Assembly (NCBI GenBank): GCA_030062745.1
Contig: CP099840.1
Coordinates: 31,871,006 to 31,935,005 of the forward strand
Source of the DNA: Capitulum mitella
Lineage: Eukaryota; Arthropoda; Thecostraca; Pollicipedomorpha; Pollicipedidae
Reading direction: 5' to 3'
DNA length: 64,000 nt
Part shown: in pieces, positions 46,601 to 58,600 of the stretch
Layout of the letters: every line of letters starts with the position of its first letter
How positions within the stretch are numbered: position 1 is the stretch's first letter
Notes under the pieces: generated by a model
The model's database searches: none
Told to the model about the DNA's origin: nothing
The model's input: only the letters and a program-made list of their open reading frames with translations
Made by a program: the position numbers and the translations under genes

Positions 46601-49600
46601 CGAGTTAGAAGGGGGGCGGCCAACTGCCCCCCCCCCCAGTCGGGCATGATCGTAACCGAGCGACGGTCGTGCGCGGGTTAATACTGACAGTGACTGTTGA
46701 AATTTCCTGGGCGTGACGCTTTAAATACCAAGTGTTGCAGGTACGCTATTTTTTAATGAGAACAGCGTCAGTTACATAAAATACAAGATTCTTCTGTACA
46801 TAAAATACCTTATTGCGTCGACGGGCTGGGGCTAGGAAACCCTCCATAAAGTAAGCGGAAGGCTGAGGAATGAGGTAAAGCGCATAGGGACAGAGAAAAC
46901 AGTCCATCATCGTAGGGCGTAAATGGCTTGCATATTATCCAAAACCCAAAATGTGACCAGTTTCGAGCTCTGCTTCTCAAGAGCTTTCCAACTGTGTGCG
47001 TTTTTCATTGTGCGACCAACCGCTCGTGAGTTAGAGGGGGCGGTCAGCGCCTCCCCCCGCCCATTCGGGCGTGATCGCAGTCTACCCACTGTCGGGCGCG
47101 GGTTAAATATGCATGTGTTTTAGGATATCTGTTATCTAGATAACTGCTATGCGGAGTTTGTCACAAAATCATCATGGCCCATATTTTTTTGTTGGAAAGT
47201 GCACCTACTGGAAATTGAATAAATTTTCATATGTCAGATATTAATATTTCCGAAAAATACATACAGCTTGTAATCATGTGTTTATTCTGTGCTGTAATGC
47301 CACCAGCTGCCATTGATTGTACATTGTTGTTGCATGCAGGACAACCTTCTCACTTCTCTGGAGGAAGGTGGCCAGATGTCCGATCTTCACCTGCTCCAGG
47401 TGCTCAGGCTGGACTTCAACTGCTTCAGCCACATTCCATCCAGTATCTCCGCCCTCACCAGCTTACAGGTGTGCAGGAATGTGAACAGTCAGATTCTGCA
47501 GTCTCTGGCACTGGTGTGCGCTTGTTTTTCGCTTGCCATCATCTGGCTGTTCTCTTGTCGGAGTCCGACGGTTGCACGTTGCGTTCGCCGCAGGTACTCA
47601 ACATATCCAACAACACGATAAAGCACCTGCCCGAGTCTGTCGGCGAGCTACGACAGCTGCGACAGCTCCTCTGCCGCTGCAACGGTCTGCGCGCGCTGCC
47701 GAGCTCGGTGGGCTGCCTGCCGAGGCTCAGGACGCTGGACGTGCGGAACAACCAGCTGACCGAGCTGCCGCCTCTGGAGAATATCAGGTGGTGACTCCCC
47801 CCCCCCCGACTGGGCCCAGTTAGTCGCTGTTGTCATAGAAATGCACCCATGTGTTAGATATTTGGAAATTGTTCCTTGTTGTCGGTCAGTTACTGTGTAC
47901 TGTCTGCTGAGACTGCGAGCTGGTGTCTACACAGCGGGTAAGGTTAGGTTGAGTGCCACTAAATTGCATGCAGTGATGTTTTTTTTTTAATCCGGCACTT
48001 GCGGGGATGTGTCGCAGACATGTGCCGGGATCCAGATGGAATGCAGGTTATCCTCGTTTTGCGTCGGATTCTAAACTGAACAGGGCAAGTATTGCGTCAC
48101 CTCGGCACGGTTTCCTCCTGATGAGCACGACCTTCCCGAGATGACGCAGTGACCTGCCCAGGTCAACGACAGGTTGCGTACAACACGGGGACAACCTGCA
48201 TTCCATCGGGATCTAGGCTGCTGTTTGGTGCGTCACCACCTTACTGCCATGCAGTAAATCCTCAACCAGTGGACTGATTTGGCTGACTAAAACGGTAATC
48301 GACCTTCTCCATGTCCTGTTGTGACGTCGGGACGTCTCATTTTTGCGTTTGAAATTGTATGTCGGGTCACAGATGAAGTTCAAGGTTAATGCCGTTATTC
48401 GACTGATTCGGAGGACACCGAGGTTGGAAAAGATGGTGTTTTTTGTGTTGAAGAACACCAGAAAACGTGCTCCAAAAACATTTTACCCTCAAAAGAATGA
48501 TCTTGGGCCTCCATCAGAAAGCTACACTATAATAATCCTGGCAAATTTCTAACTGGAAGCAAATGACTGTCTCCATTCATTAGGACGCAGGTATGATGTT
48601 ATAACTGACTTACACCAGGAATGACAACATGAACCAGTATAACTGTTTGCAAAATTTTGCACTCCAAAACAGAAATTACACTCTGACACCAAGAACAGAA
48701 ACCCAATTTCCAGCCCTGAAGGACTCTGTTGTTGTAACGTGCAATTCGGAAATTAGATACATTATGATGTTGAAATACGTTTCAAGCTTTGAATAATAAA
48801 CCAATTAGTACAAATCTGTTGGGGGAAAATGATTCACTGGTAAGGTTCGAGACATGGGATACTAAAAGTCAAGTATACATTAGATTTAAATGCGCCTAGT
48901 ATGTTGCATAAAATTCGGGGGACCCTGTAAATCTGCTTAAAAGGCCTATAAGTACCGTCTTTGGAATGAAGAATCCGCAGGAGGTCGTCACAACGGATTT
49001 TATGACGTAAATCGATGTATGTGAGAAATAACGGCTGCTTGAATTTGACCTCTGATGACCTTGTGTAGGGTTGTATGTGGTCTTCATTGGCCTGTGATGA
49101 CAGTGTAACTCATCGTGTAGCTGGTCGGCCATTTCATAGCACCATTTTGTCTGTGGAAGTTACGTAAACGAGAAAGGGAAAAATTGTAAACACCGTGACC
49201 GTTGAGACATTATTCTGACGTGACCTTGGATGAATTTGACAGTTTTCATTAAAATGTGCACGAATGATCAATCGAATTTTCCATAAACTTTGGCGACACT
49301 GCGCTGTTTGATAGCAGAGTTATCCGGTAAACAATATAAGTGGGGCATCTAACACCTCTCCCCCCTCAGCAAGTCGCGGATTAAACACTGCGTGTAGCCA
49401 TGTATGGAATGAGACGAAATTGCCTGTATGCTGCCCGGCTGTGCAAAAACCGATAATGGTTTCAGGTTGCTTGTAATAGTAATATATTGTGTTTATGATG
49501 TATGATAATGTTTGATAGTGGTTTTGATTGTCACTGTTCGAGTTGTAATAATTCATGTGTCGTAGGATTTTTACGATAATTTTTCACGTTCCCTCGGAGT

Positions 49601-52600
49601 ACCTTCTCATGCTGCTCACCTGAGCAGGGTCGTCATATATGGTCATCACCAGTGTTTTTCCGTCGCTGTGTGGAGACGCGGTGCTGGGACTGAGAGCGGT
49701 TGGTGACGGACCCTGTCGGCCGACAGCCGTCTGGAGACGCTCAGGCTGGAGGAGAACGAGCCGCTGACGGCGCCGCCTGCCGACGTCATCGGCCAGGGCT
49801 CGGACGCCGTCATCGCCTACCTCTGCCAGGGTGAGCCCGCTCGCTGGCGGGGTGTACCGCAGGCCGCGCCGGTCGTCAGGCAGGCGCAGTGACGACCCCC
49901 CGGCCCGCCGATCGCTGTCCCGGACTGGGGACGGGGCCTACTTGGCGTCGTCTGTAGCGTCAGGAAAACAGCAACGGCTGCAGTAAGACGGAATTACGAT
50001 GCTTCCTTTTTCTACTGATTTTGAAAACATTGCGAGTGTTTGCCGACGACGGTGATGATGGGGCCCACACGTTGTATGTGGTGGCTGCACGCTTGCCCGA
50101 AACGCATCCATAAACCTGGGGAGATCAGACATTGTGCCCTGACGCTCTGCTGCTGCTGCGCGCAGAGGCCGGCGCGAAGTACACGGGACCGTCTGATGGT
50201 GACGACACGGACGCTGCGGTTCCGGCGACGACGATGTCCGTCCCCGACGAGCTGGACAACGTTCAGGTGAGACCAGACGGCCTCGGCTCGCCGGCCGGAC
50301 TCGTCAGCCTGAGCTTGAGAACGGCAGGGAACAGGCAGCGCTGGCTGGCCCTGGGACGTGCGCGGAGCTGTGGACGCTCAGTTCGATATCGTCGAGTGGG
50401 ATTAAAAATACGGGCTTGATGCATGGATTGCAACAGCTCTTTGAACTACGTTTGGAACTACTGGCTTGACATTGAACAACAACAACAAAATCTAATGATG
50501 CGTGTCTCAAAAAGCTTGCTTTTTTAAAGTGTAGCTGTTTTTTTTTTTGTTCTAGGTTGAAAACCATGGTTGGCATTGTTTCGAAACACTTACCATTTCG
50601 TTCTTCCGTGTAGGTTCTGAAGTGAGTGGATACCTGTGGTGTCGTGCAACTTTTGATTTTTTCTTTGTTGTTGGGGTTTCGTGATGACGAGAAGAGCAAT
50701 CGTTCCTGCTGCTTCGTCCATGTCTTCATTGGGCGGAAGACGCCATCGCTTTTTTGCCGTCGTATAACTCAACGGAACGGCAAAGTGTCGTAAAATTTCA
50801 TTGCCCTGAGGTTCACCAGTTCTGCACATTTTAGATAAAGAAGGTCGTCGGGGTGTCCAGGGTCGTTCCAAGTGGCGTATTTAAGACGATATTGTATAGG
50901 TTTGTTGTTTTCGAAGTGTGCTTTGTGTTCATCGATGCACTGAACTTTCGAAATAGCCGATAGTTAACAGTATCTGTGGTAGGGGTCACGAAAGATCAGT
51001 GTAGACCACACGTAATCTGACACGGTAGTTTTTTCGTTTTTCATATATACGAATATTGCCGATTTGCAATAGAAAACATATAGCAATCGTTTGAAGACAT
51101 CGATGATGGGGTGGATACATGAGTAGAGTTTTGTATTCTTATTTTTTGGAAATTTAGCCCTAACGTGTTGAAGTTGATGGCATTGGGATCAGAGCCAAGT
51201 TAAGCCGAGCTTGTTGCTGGGCCCTGGCCCCGCTACTTAAGTGCTACCAAATATGGAGCAATTTCGCACCAGGCGCCGAGACAGTGGCGCTGGAGGATCT
51301 CTGTCGTGCCGTGCTACTCCACGACACGGCCGCCCCGTGCCTGATTGACCCTTTTGGTCTCGGACCAAATGCAGTCGCCCGTTCTGGGTCTCGAACCCAG
51401 TGCCTGCCACGCACTGGACTCTGTTGTCCGGCTCCTTATCCATCAGGCCACGGCGACGACTTCTAAGGACGAGGTCTAATGAGTCCATGGCGTTTATTGA
51501 GTTTTACACGTCACATGTTGCATACTTCAACGCGAAAACTAGCACGTATCTGACCTCTAAGAATCGCATGTACTAGCGTGAATCGTGTCACCATTTCTCT
51601 CAGATAGACGTATGTTGATATCTCATACGTGCCCTCAGACATATTTGGGCTTTAGGATAACTGTAATTTCCAGCTTGCAGGCAAAAACGGCATTGCGAAA
51701 TAGCCCAAATGGAGACTTTTGCTGTGGCTTGCGATGTAATCGTGAGGTCTAGGAATGTGGTGTGCCCTGCATCATGTCGTTGAGGGCAGCCGATTATCGT
51801 TCGCTTCAGCCGAATCGGCCCCTGTCTTGCGACGTTATTGTGTGGGAGGACATGAAGCCCCTTCCGCGGTCAGTCAGAGGTAGCGGCATACCCCAGAAGG
51901 TGGTGAAATTGCGTCGAAAATTCGCCGAGATGCACAATTCAGCGCACAATTACAAATCTTTGCTTTTCTTGCAGGAAAAGATTCAACGATATGACATGCT
52001 GAAGGTGAGGAAAATACTTCGAACACCAAACAACAAACTGCGTGCAAAATTGCGAGTAATTCAAGTCACCTGGCGTCGGTCTCAAACTGTGATGCAAAAT
52101 GGTCTCAACCGTGATTATGACTTTCTTCTTCTAAACAGTTTCAGCTTTTTAAAGCTCCGCACGCTGTAATGGGTTTGACGCGCGTACTGTGAGTGTTGCG
52201 GCATGTCGACGTGCTGCATGATGCGCTGCTGTTTGTTTGGCATGGCCTGGGCCGCCTCCCGCGCCCCGCTGCCAGCCGTTCTCTAACCACTAACATGTGG
52301 CACGTGCCGACCGGTCGCAGGAGAGCCGGCGGCTGGAGTTGCTGGAGCTGGAGAGGAGGATGACTGAGGCCAAGTCGCAGGAGGGTCTCGAGGTCAGCAA
52401 GCAGGAGGAATTCAGGAAGCAGGTGGGTGAGGAAGCTCGGTCCCGGCGGGCAGTTCAGGAGTCAGGTGGGTGGGGCCGCTCGGTCCCGGCGGACAGTTCA
52501 GGAGTCAGGTGGGTGGGGCCGCTCGGTCTCGGCGGACAGTTCAGGAGTCAGGTGAGTGGGGCCGCTCGGTCCCGGCGGGTGGCCACGTGGTGCCGGTGGA

Positions 52601-55600
52601 GGCTGATGGTCGGCGGCCGAGCTGAGGGGAAGTGCGGATCACCGATCATCGCCGGAACACGGCATACCATTAAAACGCTCCTGTTAAATAGAAACTCACG
52701 GAAAACATGTAGACATTTGAATAATCAAACACCTACCCTATTGAACTTTTGACTTATGCATGTGGATTCCTATATCTGCAGTGCTATGGTCATTGGGCTG
52801 AACTTGATAAAACAAGGCGTTCTGCCTGGTTACATTGCTGACGGCCATTACCCGAAAAGACTGTCATTACCCGACCAGACGACAGCTCAGATTTTGATCT
52901 CGGGCGCGCCTAGCGGGACTGGGTTCAGGTTTCAGGCACGACTCCGATTCCATGCGCTAATCCCTGTTTCCAAGTACCCGGTGCAGGCGTCACGTGACGC
53001 GATTTTTGTGTGTTACCGGACGTGCTAGTGAGAGTGTGCAGCGAGGAGGGGGGGGGGGGGGCAGCAGTCTGTACTAGAGTCCGATTTCACGGACGTTACT
53101 ACGGTCTTCTGAATGAATACTGCTTGCCGCCGGGAACTGAACGGCTGTGTGCGTATTAATCGAAGCCGATTGCGTGGGAATGAAGCATGACAGAAGTGCA
53201 GACGGGGTAAACTTTGTTTGCGCCACGTGTTCACGTGTATGTCGTCGAAGTCGGTGCGCCCCTAAACCCCAATAATCAGTCAGTGATTATGTGAAGTTAA
53301 CAGTGAGATACCGTTTTTACTGTGGGTGGCCGTGCATGTTTCTGAGTAACCGTGCTGTTACGCCTCGTGATCTCCGCTTATCTTCGCTGGCTGCACCCAT
53401 CTCTCACGAAGTTCGAAACCTCCTCTTCCAGCAGACCGACTCACCGGGCCGTCTGCACTCACGCCGTCTCAGGGCCACCCAGGACGGCCGTAGTCCCGTT
53501 AGCATTGCTGTTCACGAGTCCGCTCGTAACCGTGCGTTATCCGTGCGACCGCCGGCGACCATTGTCCACCGTCCGCCGCGCGAGTCGGTCCACACAGCTG
53601 TGGAGCGAGCTGGCCCACCACTCCTGGCGTACTGTGGGCGCATGCGTAGCCGTATGCAGTCAGTGGACGCAGACTGTGCGTGGTCGTGCGGTCCCAGCAT
53701 GGTGCCTGCCTGTCCCTGTTCTCGCCCGTTACCCCGTCAGCTGGCTGTGCTGTGTCCTTTCGGTTCCAGCTGTGGCTGGGCCTCTCCGTCCCCCCCCCCA
53801 CACACCAGACCTGATCTCCGTCGACCGCTGGACGAGCTGGCCGAGTGTCAGGCGCGGCTGGACCCTCCTGACCTGTCCTGATCTCCGCCAGCTGCTGGAC
53901 GAGCTGGCCGAGTGTCAGGCGCGGCTGGACCCTCCTGACCTGTCCTGATCTCCGCCAGCTGCTGGACGAGCTGGCTGAGGGTCAGGCGCGGCTGGATGCG
54001 GACGTGGCGCGGGTGGCCGAGCAGCGCGAGCGCGACCACCGCCGGCTGCTGGACTCCGTGGCGCGGCTGGAGCAGGAGGCGGACGAGGCGGCAGCCCAGG
54101 TGGCCGCCGCCGCCGCCCGTCTCCGGGACCCGGCCGCCGTGCTGGCGCGGCTGCAGCTGGACCGGCGCGAGCTGGAGCAGCTGGTGGTGGTCCGCCAGGA
54201 GGAGTGCGACGCGCTCCGGCAGCACGAGGTAAGTCTGCGGCCGGCCGGACGGCCCGCTCAGTGGCGCTCTGGTGGGCAGGGGTTTTATGACAGCTGATCT
54301 GGAGATGGCTGGCGTCAGGTAATAGGTAGTTTAGGCATTGCGGCTTTTAGACATGGTGAAGGGATATGAGATTGCCACTGGATAGTTAGACCCTGTTTAT
54401 GTGTTGGCTCGTGCACGAATAAGAAACGTCAATGAAATGCAAGGCTGATGCACGCAGGGACCAACATACACGATGGCTTGTCCATTGTGCATGGTGTGAT
54501 ATAGCGGTCGGTCGTGTTGATCTGATCAGTTCTGTATCTGAGTGGTACTGATGTGGGTGGATTCCACACGATTTGTGACAGGTCCGACTGTGTGACGGCG
54601 CCGTGATGTCCGTTGGCTGGTTGTCTGCAGGTGATGGAGTCGATGAAGCAGCTGATGAAGGAGTCGTGCGCCATGGAGAGTCAGCTGATGGAGTACCAGC
54701 GGGGCCGGGACCGCGCCCTGCAGGAAGCTCTCTCGCAGTGAGTTGCCGTCAGAACGCTGGACGGCAGGCTGGCTAACGTGAAGGCTATTCATTTTCGGTG
54801 CCACGAAGTGCGATAAACAGTCATAGTGCGCCCAGTGGTTCTGTTTGTGTACGTTTGTCTACATGGCACTGTTTGTGTGGCGTTCCTTTTATGCATTGTG
54901 GACGTGTTGACCTGATTTGTGTTTCGCCACCATTTTCGTGCTTTCAGGGATCAGCAGATGGACGCCCAGCTGAAGCAGCTGTTGGAAATGAAGGGATCCG
55001 AGCAGGAAGCGCGCATTCAGCAGCTCATCAAGGACGAGGCGTTCCAGCGGCAGGCATTCTTCAACCTCTACCTGCAGCAGGTCTGTTGCCTCGACGCTCT
55101 GGCGTTGTCATCGGCTGCTACGAAGCGCAAGATGAACGAAATTGCACCCTATTTGTTGGTAACGAACAGCTTACTTACCCAAGGAGATTGCAGTGTACCG
55201 TTGGCCGTGACCGTTTGGTCTGGTCCGCCGTCCGTGTGGCGTGGTCTGCCCTGTGGAGCGGCGAGACGGAGTCCATGAGGCTGGTGATGGTCGGCTGACG
55301 CGACCGGTCCGGCCGCCAGGACGCCAGTCGGCTGCAGATCCTGCACCAGATCTCGGAGGCCGAGGAAGCCCTGATGCGGCTGACGATGGTGGAGGCCGAA
55401 CACAGGGAGGACAGCAAGGACTCGGAGATGGTCAGTCGGATGCTGGAGTGCCGCGTCAGGGCGGGGGGATTGTTCGGCGTGATAGGTGAAAAGCCCGGCT
55501 GCTGGCTGTGGCGGTCAGCAGTGGGCCGCCCCTGGTTTTGTTTCCGATAGCATAACTGGACTCGGCCAGTCATTTGTTACTGCCTCATCCCATTCTACCC

Positions 55601-58600
55601 CGTTTGTTGATGAAGTAGGCCAGTTAACTTGGCGGCTGTGTCCCATCGGCTCTTTGTCGTGATTTCTGTATTTTTGAAGGCTTGTTTTTCCAAATCTGAG
55701 GTTATGTGGGTATCCTCTGTGAGTTCATAGTAGAACCATCCGTGATGCTGAGTCCACGGTAGTTTTATTCTTGTTACCGTATTCGGTGGTATCTCGGCCT
55801 CTCTTGTGACACCCATGGTCCCGGATAAAGACCTCATTGTCCGCATGTAGGACATGTGCTGTTGTGTCACGTGTTCGCTGTCTCAGCCTGTGACCGTTCC
55901 CCACTGTGTATCGGCCTCTGACCGTTCCCCACTGTGTATCGGCCTGTGACCGTTCCCCACTGTGTATCGGCCTCTGACCGTTCCCCACTGTGTATCGGCC
56001 TCTGACCGTTCCCCACTGTGTATCGGCCTGTGACCGTTCCCCACTGTGTATCGGCCTGTGACCGTTCCCCGCTGTGTATCGGCCTGTGACCGTTCCCCAC
56101 TGTGTATCGGCCTGTGACCGTTCCCCACTGTGTATCGGCCTGTGACCGTTCCCCATTGTGTATCGGCCTGTGACCGTTCCCCACTGTGCATCGGCCTCTG
56201 ACCGTTCCCCACTGTGTGTCGGCCTGTGACCGTTCCCCACTGTGTATCGGCCTGTGACCGTTCCCCACTGTGTATCGGCCTCTGACCGTTCCTCACTGTG
56301 TATCGGCCTGTGACCGTTCCCCACTGTGTATCGGCCTGTGACCGTTCCCCACTGTGTATCGGCCTGTGGCCGTTCCCCACTGTGTATCGGCCTCTGACCG
56401 TTCCCGGCCGCGTTTGGGCGGCAGGCCCGTCTGTCGGAGAAGCGGCGCCACCTGACGGCGCTGCTGGTGCAGCTGATGGAGCAGCAGGCGGCCAGGGAGC
56501 GGGAGCTGCAGCGCCGGCTGGTCGAGATGGACGAGCAGCGCCGCGGCGAGGTTCAGCACTACTGGCTGGTCCAGGTACGGCCCGAGCTGTCGGACGGCCG
56601 CTGTCGGCCGCCGCGGCCTGGCTCCGGCCGGTGTCGGACGGCCGCCGTCTGCCTGTCGGCGGCCTGTAGGGAGGCTATGGACCGTTGCCGTCCCAGTGTC
56701 GGACGGCCACCAGTGATGACGTCCCGGGGCCGCTCCGGCTCCAGCGTCGGGCCGACACTGGCAAAGTCCTGCAGGGCTTTGTATTAGCTACGTGTTGACT
56801 GCTCGAGATCTGGTCCTGGAATTGTCGGAACGTTCCGTTTTTGGCAACAGTCTGCGAGCTTCCATTCGGCATGCAAGAATGTCTTGTAATCGGTGTTTGG
56901 TAGCCTTTTTGAAACGCCTATATGTCAGTAAGAAATCCTTTAAAACTGCGAAAAAATGACAGATGTAAAGATCTACAACACGTAACCATATGCCGGGATG
57001 TGAAGTGCAAATGAACTGCAATAGGACGTTACTGCGCAACTGGCGTCAGGTTGTGTGGCTTAGTTCACAACAGTGTTGACCTTTTTAGACGCATGTGTTT
57101 GGTGAGCTGTCTACTGGCCTTAGCATTTGGCACCTGTGTTCTCATCCTGTTTGCCGCTTAATCTGCTGTTCTCTTTCTGTCTCTCCCTTCCCCGCTAGTC
57201 AGGGAAGCAGGACGTGCGATACTATTGGTTGATCCAGGTAGGCTGTGTGTCTTCCTTCGCCCCTTCGCGAAGAGGGGCCACTGCCGCCAACAGACGTGCT
57301 TTCACTGAATCATTGTCCTGGTATCCACGGCACTTAGTTGCTTGACTTGATACCTGAGTCAAGGTCTGGCATGGCCTGACGGGCTGTAGGGACTTTAGAT
57401 TAATGTGTACGGTCGCTGGAAATCTTACCTAGACCGTTTTTCATACATGCAGCATGGTTCTCACTCATTCCAGTGTAGCGTGGCATGATGCTGCATTTAG
57501 GTGGTACAGTAGACGTTGCATGCATTGTTATTATGCTGAAATTCAAGAATTGAATTGGAGGAGAAACATTATTTGCCTCGGGGCATTCGTAATGATCATG
57601 TTGCCTTTATTTTCCAGTATCAGCGACTGCTGGACAGCAAGCCAGAACGGGTGAGGTAAGTTGTAGAGATCATCTGTGTCTATCTTTCTCTCGGTCGTAT
57701 CGCGTAGAACGTTGTAATGCTACGTCCCGGATTCGCTGCATTCGGAGATCTGTATCAGTTGGAGTGTTTCTTGGGATCAGTCTTCGCACCGTCGGGCTCA
57801 CTCCATCGGAGTCGTGATGAGTTTCTTCACTTAGGCATTGTTCATTTCATTGCTGCGACCGGTGTGGCGCTATCATGATCATTTTTATCGCAGACATGTG
57901 CTGACTTAATTATCTTCCAAAGAGATCCAACAGACAGCTGATGTGTTTACTAGGATTTACTTACTATTATTACTAGGACGAGTAACTGAAGCCTGACAAG
58001 GCGCAAGATCCCAGACGCCTTAGCCCAAGAGCCTGTGCGTCCAAATTCACAAAAAAGCAAGAAAATGAACGATGCTTCTTTTTCCCTCTAAAGACAATCC
58101 GTCGATTGTGGGCAATGTCTGGCAGTCGCTTCAACAATCTTGGGAATACCGCGGATACCGAGGGGCGGGTCTGATTGCAGACGTCAATAAGGGCGGTTTC
58201 GTGATTCGATGAGCTGCTGTTCCGCCGGGTGGCTGTTGGCTCAGCTGCCGCGGGTCCGCAGGGAGCTGGAGGAGACGCTGGACGCCAGGGTGAAGACGCT
58301 GCTTCAGAGCTCCGGCGCCGAGGACTACCTGACCCTGTTCGCAGCCGGCAACGTCCAGTACAAGACGCTGCTCTATATGAACGACGCCGATCTGCTGGAG
58401 GTGCTTCTTGACGGACGGGGAAGGGGTGCTGCGTATTGGGGTCTGCACCTGACACGGAGGAGAGGGGCACGACTGGCGACTGACGGGGGGGGGGGCGCGG
58501 CTGGCGACTAACTAGAGGGGGGACATGACAGGCAACTGACCATGGAGGGGCACGTCTGATGACTGACCGTGGAGGGGGTGCGGCTGACGACTGAAGGTGG

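Noticed and set aside
47939-47952. TTAGG-like telomere repeat
   Set aside because: Only two imperfect units (GGTTAGGTTGAG); the same holds for CCTAACCTAA near 28122.
51380-51464. Functional tRNA gene on the minus strand
   Set aside because: A and B boxes and T arm are good, but the anticodon stem and one acceptor pair are faulty and it continues into a SINE-like body.
53796-53809. Acceptor ending at 53808 after a long C-run as the true start of LRSAM1 exon 9
   Set aside because: It looks strong, but all three phases meet a stop before or within the duplicated units.
55725-56380. Overlapping minus-strand proteins with GNGHRPIHSGERSQADTQ repeats
   Set aside because: They are translations of the 28-bp minisatellite, open in all three frames by chance.
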